Positions 1-6,049 of a DNA stretch of 7,111 nucleotides are shown here, in pieces; the stretch's first letter is position 1; every line of letters begins with the position of its first letter. The position numbers were made by a program, and so were the translations under genes. Source of the DNA: Parafilimonas sp. (GTDB taxonomy: Bacteria; Bacteroidota; Bacteroidia; Chitinophagales; Chitinophagaceae); contig JAHEZC010000135.1 in assembly GCA_023251275.1 (NCBI GenBank), positions 1-7,111 of the forward strand. Reading direction: 5' to 3'. The notes under the pieces were generated by a model, which did not search any database, was not told the DNA's origin, and was given only the letters and a program-made list of their open reading frames with translations.

Positions 1-280
1 CACTCACATTCATGTTGGGAAACAGCGCATAATTCTGAAACACTGTATTCACTTGACGTTTATACGGCGGTGTGTGTGTAATATCAACATCCTTCAAAAT
101 AATTTTTCCTTTATCAGGTATTTCAAAACCGGCAATCATACGAAGCGTGGTCGTTTTGCCACAGCCGCTGGGGCCTAAAATGGTAAGAAATTCGCTGTCT
201 GCCACTTCAAGATTCAGTGATTTCACCACATGATTGTGTCCATAGAATTTGTCAACATTTTTTATACTGAGTATGCTCAT
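1..280 (-). CDS. potA: PotA, polyamine ABC transporter ATP-binding subunit (partial, C-terminus off the left edge)
   Basis: This is the cytoplasmic ATPase that powers polyamine import through PotB/PotC. I translated the minus strand from the ATG at 280-278; the frame stays open for 93 codons to the window edge, against about 350-380 aa for a full PotA. The fragment opens MSILSIKNVDKFYG and shows the A-loop tyrosine (Y13), a perfect Walker A motif GPSGCGKTT (residues 36-44, K42 binding phosphate), and the Q-loop at Q82. The stretch PPYKRQVNTVFQNYALFPNM (71-90) is the form typical of PotA-type importers rather than of other ABC ATPases. The signature motif, Walker B and the C-terminal regulatory domain lie outside the window. 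It is the last gene of potD-potB-potC-potA, 41 nt after potC. No Shine-Dalgarno sequence precedes the start, as is usual in Bacteroidota. The family is certain; the exact polyamine is inferred from the operon. Confidence 0.95.
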   Translation of the reverse strand, partial: MSILSIKNVDKFYGHNHVVKSLNLEVADSEFLTILGPSGCGKTTTLRMIAGFEIPDKGKIILKDVDITHTPPYKRQVNTVFQNYALFPNMNVS

Positions 281-293
281 AGGAGAATTTGAA

Positions 294-307
294 AATGAAT
301 GTTCATT
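294..307. repeat. Short inverted repeat in the potC-potA spacer
   Basis: The 41-nt spacer between potC and potA holds AATGAA-TG-TTCATT, two perfect 6-bp arms around a 2-nt centre. The loop is too short for a stable RNA hairpin and no T-run follows it on the operon strand, so it is not a terminator. It could be a small operator-like dyad or chance in AT-rich DNA. Confidence 0.3.
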
Positions 308-321
308 ACATGATAGAATTT

Positions 322-1101
322 TTATTTCTCTTTAGTCAATCTGAGCGATAACAGAATTGCTGCCGTCGAAAAAATAAATATCAAGGTTGATATAGCATTT
401 ACCTCCGGTGTGATGCCTCTGCGCATCATACCATATATTTCCAATGGCAAAGTGTTGTTGCCGGCAATCAAAAAAAATGTAACAGGAATTTCATCCATAC
501 TCAATACAAGGCAAAGCAATACACAACCGATAATTGCTGTTTTGATGTTTGGCAGAATTACTTTAAAAAAAGTAGCAGTTGGTGTGGCGCCTAAGTCATA
601 AGCAGCCTGTTCAAGAAACGGATCCAGTCTTTTGAATCTCGCCAGCATTTGTGTAACAACAATGGCACACAAAAAAGTAATATGCCCGAATGCAACCGCA
701 GTCAATGAAATCTTCACTCCGAGAAAGGGGAAAAATGATAACATAGCCACGCCGGTAACAATACCCGGCAAGGTGATCGGCATCAATACAATTCTGTCAA
801 TCAGTTTTTTCCCTTTGAACGAATACTTGTGCATGGCATAAGCAGCAGGAATGCCAATGATGAGCGCAACGATTGTACTGATAATGGCAATTATAAAACT
901 CGCAAGTACTGATTGCAATAATTCATCATCGTGAAACAAAACAGTGTACCAGTGTAATGAAAATTTCTGAATAGGAAATGCATTTACAGTTTCTGCATTA
1001 AAGGAGAACAAAATGATCACCGCAAGGGGAATATAAAGAAACACCAGCACGGCTATACCGGAAAAGCAAATAAAAAAATTTTTCAGCCATGTTGTGTTCA
1101 T
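322..1101 (-). CDS. potC: PotC, polyamine ABC transporter permease
   Basis: This is an inner-membrane permease that pairs with PotB to form the translocation channel. The 259-aa product is close to the usual PotC length. Hydrophobic segments lie near residues 11-34, 66-90, 103-125, 133-152, 190-213 and 236-254, matching the six-helix BPD_transp_1 fold. The cytoplasmic EAA loop that docks on the ATPase is clear: E164-Q-A-A-Y-D-L-G171, followed by I182-L-P184. The N-terminal FLYIPLAVIILFSFN is characteristic of PotC-type proteins. The start codon overlaps the potB stop in an ATGA arrangement (1101-1098), which points to translational coupling and settles the start. It is the third gene of the potD-potB-potC-potA set. 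Confidence 0.95.
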   Translation of the reverse strand: MNTTWLKNFFICFSGIAVLVFLYIPLAVIILFSFNAETVNAFPIQKFSLHWYTVLFHDDELLQSVLASFIIAIISTIVALIIGIPAAYAMHKYSFKGKKLIDRIVLMPITLPGIVTGVAMLSFFPFLGVKISLTAVAFGHITFLCAIVVTQMLARFKRLDPFLEQAAYDLGATPTATFFKVILPNIKTAIIGCVLLCLVLSMDEIPVTFFLIAGNNTLPLEIYGMMRRGITPEVNAISTLIFIFSTAAILLSLRLTKEK

Positions 1102-1961
1102 CTCGTATCACTTTTTAAACTGGAATATTTTTTCTCGTAATGAGCTGCTAATTGCAGTATTAAAAAAATAAGCAGCAATATCAACATGCCGATAGCTGAG
1201 CCAAGCGGCCTGTCATTGCTTGTGCCAAAAAGATTTTGGATAATGTTGGATATAAATAAAGTATTAGGTCCGCCCAATAAGAGAGGTGCAAGAAAATCTC
1301 CCATTGTCAACACCAATGCAAATGTGCCTCCCGAAATAATGCCGGGCAGCGCCAAAGGAAAAATTACTTTTCTGAAAGTAGTGAAACTGCCTGCGCCTAA
1401 ATCTTTTGCTGCTTCAATCAATGATTTCGGAATTTGCTCAAATGCAGTATAAACAGGAATTGCAACGAACGGTGTTAAGATATATACCAAACATACAATC
1501 GTGCTAAAAGTACTGTACAAAAAATACTCGACAGGTTCTTTGGTAATGCCTGTCCACATGAGAAATTCGTTGAGCAGCCCTTCTCTTCCCAGGATTATTT
1601 TCCATGCATAAGCCCGCACAATATAGCTTACCCAAAACGGTAAAGCAATCAAAGTATATAATAATGTCTTGTTCTTTTTTACTTTGAATGCAATGAAGTA
1701 TGCCAATGGCAAACTGATAAAAATGCAAATGAAGGCAACAATCACCGCATACATAAGTGTTCGGAAAACAGTGCCGATGTAGAGCGAGTTTGAAAATGCC
1801 CGTTGATAACTATCAATAGAAAAACCCGGAATGGTTTTGCCAAAACTATCTGTTGTGTAAAAACTCTGAATGAGAATATACAGATACGGTAATACGAGAA
1901 ACAAAAGCAGCCACACCACAAGCGGGAGGAGAAGAGAATATTTTTTAAACCATGATTGCAT
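1098..1961 (-). CDS. potB: PotB, polyamine ABC transporter permease
   Basis: This is the second inner-membrane permease of the polyamine importer, partner of PotC. The product is 287 aa, the expected PotB length. It begins with a hydrophobic helix (about residues 9-31, ending in VLPYLYILIQSFY, a PotB-like opening) and has further membrane segments near 67-91, 100-123, 150-171, 203-229 and 253-272. The EAA loop is E183-A-A-K-D-L-G189, followed by V199-I-F-P202. The sequence LPFWVSYIVRAYAW (107-120) is highly typical of spermidine/putrescine permeases. The start at 1961 is the first ATG in frame with the conserved N-terminus; it follows an ATATATAT run with no Shine-Dalgarno sequence. The gene overlaps potC by four bases and begins 137 nt after the potD stop. 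Confidence 0.95.
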   Translation of the reverse strand: MQSWFKKYSLLLPLVVWLLLFLVLPYLYILIQSFYTTDSFGKTIPGFSIDSYQRAFSNSLYIGTVFRTLMYAVIVAFICIFISLPLAYFIAFKVKKNKTLLYTLIALPFWVSYIVRAYAWKIILGREGLLNEFLMWTGITKEPVEYFLYSTFSTIVCLVYILTPFVAIPVYTAFEQIPKSLIEAAKDLGAGSFTTFRKVIFPLALPGIISGGTFALVLTMGDFLAPLLLGGPNTLFISNIIQNLFGTSNDRPLGSAIGMLILLLIFLILQLAAHYEKKYSSLKSDTR

Positions 1962-2098
1962 ATATATTGCAGTAGTGTTGGTTGCTCTTTATGCGAAGAA
2001 TAAAATTGTTGAAATTGAAGAGTGCCCACAGGGTTCTGCAAGCTATGAACGACGCAGGAAAAGCTAAATATTTATTCTGTAGTTCAGTTCATAAAAAT
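1962..2098 (-). other. potD-potB intergenic gap (137 nt)
   Basis: This is the only sizeable gap within the pot operon. I see no credible small gene on either strand, no strong stem-loop with a T-tract, and no convincing TTTG/TAnnTTTG promoter for potB. It contains a perfect 10-bp AT palindrome, TAAATATTTA, at 2065-2074, 25 nt after the potD stop, and only a 3-bp CCC/GGG stem elsewhere. The gap could carry mRNA processing or attenuation signals that leave potD in excess over the membrane genes, but the sequence does not show this directly. Confidence 0.4.
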
Positions 2099-3208
2099 TT
2101 ACTGTGCACTCTTCACTTCGTTCCATATTTCGTTATATTTTTTGCGCTCTTTTACCATTTGCCAGAAATTGAGTTTGTCGAAGAATTGCGATGCATCGGC
2201 GATCTTTTTCTGATCATCCGTAAGATAACGCACGCTGCCGGGATTGGCCACATTATAATTTGTTACTGCAAGCACTTTTGCCATATTCTCCGGTTGTGAA
2301 ACATAGTCAAGATACAATTGCGCAAGTTGCTTGTTCTTGCTGCCGCTCGTGATCATCAGGCGATCTATCCATCCTGTTGCACCTTCGGATGGTATCACAG
2401 CCTTTAGATTGCGTCCTTCTTTTGTAAGGTTAGCAATGGTCAAAGGCCAACCTACTGCCAATGCCACTTCTTTATTTTTGAACATATTGTCCAGTTCGCC
2501 TGCAGTAGCCCAGTATTTGCGTATCTGCGGTTTCATCTTTATAAGTTCTGCCTTTGCAGAATTAAGCTGCCCGTCTGTCATATTGTATAAAGCAGCCTTA
2601 TCGGTTTTATCTAAGCCCTGCATCTGGCCGATAAGATATATGTTGGAAATATCATCCCACAGGGCAACTTTTCCTTTATACTGCGGGTCTTCAAAAACTT
2701 TCCATGATGTGGGTTCTGTTTTTACCACATCCGCATCGTATATCAGGTAATCCGGTCCCCATGTGAATGGCATCCCATAACTTTTGCCATCTTTCATTAC
2801 ATCATTCATATTGCGCAATTGCGGCGATAGGCTGTCCCATTGTGTGATTGCTTTTGGATCAATAGGTGCAGCGAAATCATTCATTACAATATATCCCGCC
2901 ACGTCGCTGCTTGGGCTGATAAGGTCATAAGCTTCGCCTCCCCCATTTTGCAATTTACTTACCAATTCATCAGATGATCCAAAGTAAGTGCCCTTAACAG
3001 TTACACCATATTTATCTTCAAATTCTTTGGTAAATGCAGCATCCGCGTATCCTTCCCAGCAAAGAATATTCAGGGTACTGCCTTTTAGTTTGGAAACGTC
3101 CACTGTCCCCGTACTGTCAGTTGAGTTTTGATTTGAAGAATTACCGCCGCATGCAGCAAGAAACATTAATAACGCGATGACCGGGGCTACTGCATTTATT
3201 TTTTGCAT
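2099..3208 (-). CDS. potD: PotD-like polyamine-binding lipoprotein
   Basis: This is the substrate-binding protein that captures polyamine and delivers it to PotB/PotC. The 369-aa product starts with a lipoprotein signal peptide: hydrophobic stretch at residues 6-19 and lipobox LAAC with C20 as the lipidation site, followed by a polar Gly/Ser/Asn linker to about residue 35. The mature part is a type II binding fold (SBP_bac_8 / PotD-PotF family): LNILCWEGY (46-54), YDLISPS (94-100), YGMPFTWG (144-151), GWIDRLMI (279-286). Set against E. coli PotD as I remember it, the ligand aromatics W34, Y37, W229, W255 and Y293 match W51, Y54, W254, W280 and Y318; D168, D257 and Q327 match D186, D282 and Q350; but Y85 and E171 become D102 and N189. 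Spermidine versus putrescine is therefore open. It is first in the operon and divergent from the MetC-like gene. Confidence 0.93.
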   Translation of the reverse strand: MQKINAVAPVIALLMFLAACGGNSSNQNSTDSTGTVDVSKLKGSTLNILCWEGYADAAFTKEFEDKYGVTVKGTYFGSSDELVSKLQNGGGEAYDLISPSSDVAGYIVMNDFAAPIDPKAITQWDSLSPQLRNMNDVMKDGKSYGMPFTWGPDYLIYDADVVKTEPTSWKVFEDPQYKGKVALWDDISNIYLIGQMQGLDKTDKAALYNMTDGQLNSAKAELIKMKPQIRKYWATAGELDNMFKNKEVALAVGWPLTIANLTKEGRNLKAVIPSEGATGWIDRLMITSGSKNKQLAQLYLDYVSQPENMAKVLAVTNYNVANPGSVRYLTDDQKKIADASQFFDKLNFWQMVKERKKYNEIWNEVKSAQ

Positions 3209-3331
3209 AACACGAAAAGTTTTGGTGAGATAATGAATATCTGCTGAACGAAACGATTTACATTCGCCGACGCATGCTGTAAATTTATTGGTAAAAATTA
3301 CAAGATGTATAAAATATTTTAAATACTGAAT
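3209..3331. promoter_or_regulatory. Divergent promoter region between potD and the MetC-like gene
   Basis: The 123 nt between the two divergent start codons must drive the MetC-like gene rightward and probably the pot operon leftward. The half next to the MetC-like gene (about 3280-3331) is very AT-rich. For the minus strand a weak match to the Bacteroidota promoter exists: TTTA (complement of 3320-3323), 19 nt, then TAATTTTT (complement of 3293-3300), one mismatch in each box, which would give potD a leader of roughly 80 nt. For the plus strand no box pair is convincing; ATTG at 3287-3290 before TATAAAATATTTT is the best candidate. There is no riboswitch-like structure I can support. A palindromic GCATGC at 3272-3277 may be chance. 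Confidence 0.5.
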
Positions 3332-4513
3332 ATGGATGAACCCGAAGTATCCTATATTATTAATGAACTGGCTGAAAACCGCGAAGATTATTTCCGTGCC
3401 ATTGCACCGCCCATTATCCAGACAAGCAACTTTGCTTTTGAAACAGTGGATGACCTGCGCAACTCTTTGCAGGATGAATATTCTACATGGCTATATAGTC
3501 GTGGCTTAAATCCAACTGTTGAAATACTCCGCAAAAAACTGGCTGCATTGGATGGGGCAGAAGATTGTCTTGTTTTCAACAGTGGTGCAGCAGCCATTTT
3601 TGCAGGTGTTTTCGCTAATGTAAAAAGCGGCGACCATATTATAAGTGTTGATGAGCCATACACATGGGCGCAAAAAATGTTTAATGATATATTACCAAGG
3701 TTCAATATAAGCACAACCTATATTGATGGAACAGATACTGAAAATTTTAAAAAAGCAACCAAAGACAATACCACACTTTATTACCTGGAAAGCCCCAATA
3801 GCTGGACTTTTGATCTCCAGAATCTGAAAACCGTTGCAGAGCTTGCCAAAGAAAAAAATATCGTCACTATTTGTGATAACAGTTATTGCACTCCCTTAAA
3901 TCAGAAACCTGTTGAATATGGCATTGACCTGGTGCTGCAATCTGCCAGTAAATTTATCGGCGGACATAGCGATACGATAGCAGGTGTATTGAGTGGCAGC
4001 AGTAAAATGATCGGGAGAATTTTCAACAGTGAATACATGAATATCGGCAGTGGCATTCAACCATTCAATGCATGGCTGCTGATACGCGGCTTAAGGACAT
4101 TGCCGGCACGGCTCGACAGGATCACCAATACTACCAATAAAATCGTTACTTACCTCAAACAACAACCAAGAGTCGAAAAAGTAATTTTCCCTTTTGATGA
4201 AACATTTCCTCAGTACCATCTTGCAAAACAACAAATGAAAGGCGCTTGTGGCCTGCTTAGTTTTGTGGTCATTACAAAACATGTAGAAACGATTGAGACA
4301 TTTTGCAATTCCTTAGTGCATGTGCTTATCGGTGTCAGTTGGGGCGGTCATGAAAGTCTGATCATGCCGAAATGTGCAGGTATGCTTCGTGAGGATTTTA
4401 ATGCTGCGGTTACCACGCACCGCATGATCAGGATGTATGCAGGCCTCGAAGATGCTGATTATATCATTGAAGATATTGAATCAGCGTTCAAAGCAATCTC
4501 ATCAATGGAATAA
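3332..4513 (+). CDS. metC: PLP-dependent trans-sulfuration enzyme, cystathionine beta-lyase (MetC)-like
   Basis: This belongs to the Cys/Met metabolism PLP enzyme family (fold type I) and is cytoplasmic. The likely reaction is cystathionine to homocysteine, pyruvate and ammonia, for methionine synthesis. The 393-aa product has the family length and intact motifs: APPIIQTSNF (25-34), YSRGLNPT (55-62, phosphate-binding Y55/R57), NSGAAA (83-88), Y110 in the ring-stacking position, ESPNSW (153-158), D182 pairing with the pyridine nitrogen, SASKFIGGHSD (204-214) with Schiff-base lysine K207, and R367 in IRMYAGLED for the substrate carboxylate. SWGGHESLI (336-344), LIRGLRTLPARL (250-261) and the YTWAQ context at 110-114 resemble E. 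coli MetC more than MetB or methionine gamma-lyase, from memory. Function in vivo is less sure: members of this family often act on several sulfur amino acids. It stands alone, divergent from potD. The start at 3332 lacks a Shine-Dalgarno sequence. Confidence 0.85.
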   Translation: MDEPEVSYIINELAENREDYFRAIAPPIIQTSNFAFETVDDLRNSLQDEYSTWLYSRGLNPTVEILRKKLAALDGAEDCLVFNSGAAAIFAGVFANVKSGDHIISVDEPYTWAQKMFNDILPRFNISTTYIDGTDTENFKKATKDNTTLYYLESPNSWTFDLQNLKTVAELAKEKNIVTICDNSYCTPLNQKPVEYGIDLVLQSASKFIGGHSDTIAGVLSGSSKMIGRIFNSEYMNIGSGIQPFNAWLLIRGLRTLPARLDRITNTTNKIVTYLKQQPRVEKVIFPFDETFPQYHLAKQQMKGACGLLSFVVITKHVETIETFCNSLVHVLIGVSWGGHESLIMPKCAGMLREDFNAAVTTHRMIRMYAGLEDADYIIEDIESAFKAISSME

Positions 4514-4583
4514 TAGAACTACCTCATAACCTTTGCAACTTCCGTTCATCTAAAATTTTACGAGAGTGAAATGTTGTTTCCTT

Positions 4584-4591
4584 TATTTTTG
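4584..4591 (+). promoter_or_regulatory. Bacteroidota-type -7 box before the TolC-family gene
   Basis: TATTTTTG matches the Bacteroidota consensus TAnnTTTG at all fixed positions. It ends only 4 nt before the first of two adjacent ATG codons (4596, 4599), so transcription would begin at or within a few bases of the start codon. The -33 box is weak: no TTTG lies at the usual distance, and TTTTA at 4556-4560 is somewhat too far. A second possible -33, TTTGC at 4532-4536, has only a poor partner (TAAAATTTT at 4551-4559). The remainder of the 82-nt spacer after the MetC-like gene shows no terminator hairpin. Confidence 0.4.
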
Positions 4592-4595
4592 TCGG

Positions 4596-6026
4596 ATGAT
4601 GAAGTATTTTATTGTGCTGGCCTTCAGTACAATTTGCATTAGTACTTATGCACAGGAGAAATGGGATTTAAGGCGTTGTGTGGATTATGCCATGCAAAAC
4701 AGTATCTCGGTAAAGCAAGCCGATGTTCAGGCCCGCATTGCAGCGCTGCAAACAAAACTGGCAAATGCGCAGGCATATCCCAACCTGCTTTTTAATACGC
4801 AGATAGGAGTAAACTCAGGCCGTTCGATTGATCCTACTTCCAATCTTTATACTACCCAACAGATTTTTTTTCAAAGTTTGGGGTTACAGTCAGGAGTTAC
4901 TTTATTCAATTTTTTCAGTATAAAAAATAACAGGTTATCTGCCAGGTTAGATGAAGAAGCTTATAAAACAGGAGTTGACAGAGCAAGAAATGATATTGCA
5001 CTGAATGTTGCTGCATCATATCTGCAATATCTTTTATCCATTGAACAGGCAAATATTACAAAAATCCAGATTCAACAGACCAGGTCACAATTAGATAATA
5101 CACGTAAACTGGTAGATGCGGGCAGTATGCCGGAATTGAATGCAGCTCAACTTGAAGCTCAGCTTGCCAAAGACAGCAGCAATTATATAACCGCTAAAGG
5201 TACTGCTGATCAAAACAGGATAAGCCTGATGGGTTTATTAAATCTTGATGCTGCTGCGTCTTTTGAGGCAGCAACTCCCGATGTGGACAAGATTCCTATA
5301 GAACCCCTTGCAGAACTCGATCCTGCGTTTGTTTATAATCTTGCCCTGACAACTCAACCGTTGCAAAAAAAAGACAGCCTTCACATTAAAGCCGCTGAGT
5401 ATGCAGTAAAGAGTGCAAGGGGGGCCATGTATCCGACTCTTTCCGCTTTCGCAGCCCTTAACAGCAATTATGCCAGCACGTACAGCCAATTTACCGGTCT
5501 GCAGCCAACAGGCAAATTTGATACTGTGGCAATCGTCCCTGTTGGTGCGACTAACTATTATGCATTAACTCCGGGGTACAACACAATCACAAGTAAGGTT
5601 CCTTACTTCAAGCAGGTTTCCGATATTAATTTCAGCCAGGCGGTTGGTATTCAATTGAATATTCCGATAGCAAATAACCGGCAGTTGAGAAACAATTACG
5701 AAAGAGCAAAGCTGAATGTTGAAAATCTCAGGCTTCAACTGAACCAGGATAATATTACATTGCAGCAGAATATTTATACGGCTTACAGTAATGCAGTTTC
5801 TGCATTGGAAAAATATAATGCCAATATCAAGGCATATAAAATCCAGCAATATGCTTTTGAGCTTTCAAAGAAGCGCTATGAGATCGGAGTTCTTTCAACA
5901 ATAGATTATATTACTACCCAGAATAACCTGTTCAGTGCAGAGATTGACCAGGTTTCTGCAAAATATGATTACATATTCAAAATGAAAGTACTGGAATTTT
6001 ATAAAGGACAGGGTGTTAAATTATAA
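4596..6026 (+). CDS. TolC-family outer-membrane efflux protein
   Basis: This is the outer-membrane channel of a tripartite efflux pump. I start it at ATG 4596 (476 aa): the open frame reaches back to a GTG at 4566, but the ten extra residues (CFLYFCR-rich) would spoil a good signal peptide, MMKYFIVLAFSTICISTYAQ, with likely cleavage after A19. ATG 4599 is equally possible. The mature protein shows the internal duplication of OEP repeats: YPNLLF (61-66) answers YPTLSA (279-284), and the helix-turn tips AGSMPEL (175-181) and GVLSTIDYI (431-439) recur in the two halves. Long amphipathic helices lie near 120-250 and 365-470. Residues 298-345 form an insert rich in G, T and Y, typical of Bacteroidota members. 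Length is normal. It is followed after 23 nt by its adaptor. The pump's substrate cannot be told from this gene. Confidence 0.93.
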   Translation: MMKYFIVLAFSTICISTYAQEKWDLRRCVDYAMQNSISVKQADVQARIAALQTKLANAQAYPNLLFNTQIGVNSGRSIDPTSNLYTTQQIFFQSLGLQSGVTLFNFFSIKNNRLSARLDEEAYKTGVDRARNDIALNVAASYLQYLLSIEQANITKIQIQQTRSQLDNTRKLVDAGSMPELNAAQLEAQLAKDSSNYITAKGTADQNRISLMGLLNLDAAASFEAATPDVDKIPIEPLAELDPAFVYNLALTTQPLQKKDSLHIKAAEYAVKSARGAMYPTLSAFAALNSNYASTYSQFTGLQPTGKFDTVAIVPVGATNYYALTPGYNTITSKVPYFKQVSDINFSQAVGIQLNIPIANNRQLRNNYERAKLNVENLRLQLNQDNITLQQNIYTAYSNAVSALEKYNANIKAYKIQQYAFELSKKRYEIGVLSTIDYITTQNNLFSAEIDQVSAKYDYIFKMKVLEFYKGQGVKL

Positions 6027-6049
6027 TCGCCAACCCGAAAATTATTGAT

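Noticed and set aside
295..351. Tiny plus-strand frame of 18 codons preceded by AGGAGA (281-286) at good Shine-Dalgarno spacing
   Set aside because: It lies antisense to the potC 3' end, its product is nondescript, and genes in this window do not use Shine-Dalgarno sequences; the AGGAGA is simply the complement of bases before the potA start.
1955..1971. Direct repeat ATTGCA (1955-1960 and 1966-1971) around a TATAT run at the potB start
   Set aside because: Only 6 bp long, partly inside the coding start, and expected by chance in AT-rich DNA; no second pair supports an operator.
2331..2750. 139-codon plus-strand open frame inside potD
   Set aside because: It is fully antisense to conserved potD sequence, has no recognisable domain or start signals, and is best read as a shadow frame.
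4514..4583. Search for a terminator after the MetC-like gene
   Set aside because: No stem of useful length followed by T residues is visible; read-through into the TolC-family gene cannot be excluded, but neither is a terminator supported.
4566..4595. Upstream GTG start adding ten residues to the TolC-family protein
   Set aside because: The added residues would precede a normal signal peptide that begins at ATG 4596/4599, and the -7 box at 4584-4591 falls inside the extension.
4864..4871. Run of eight T within the TolC-family gene as a possible phase-variation or slippage site
   Set aside because: The reading frame is intact across it, the run is short, and F/I-rich coding in this AT-rich genome explains it.
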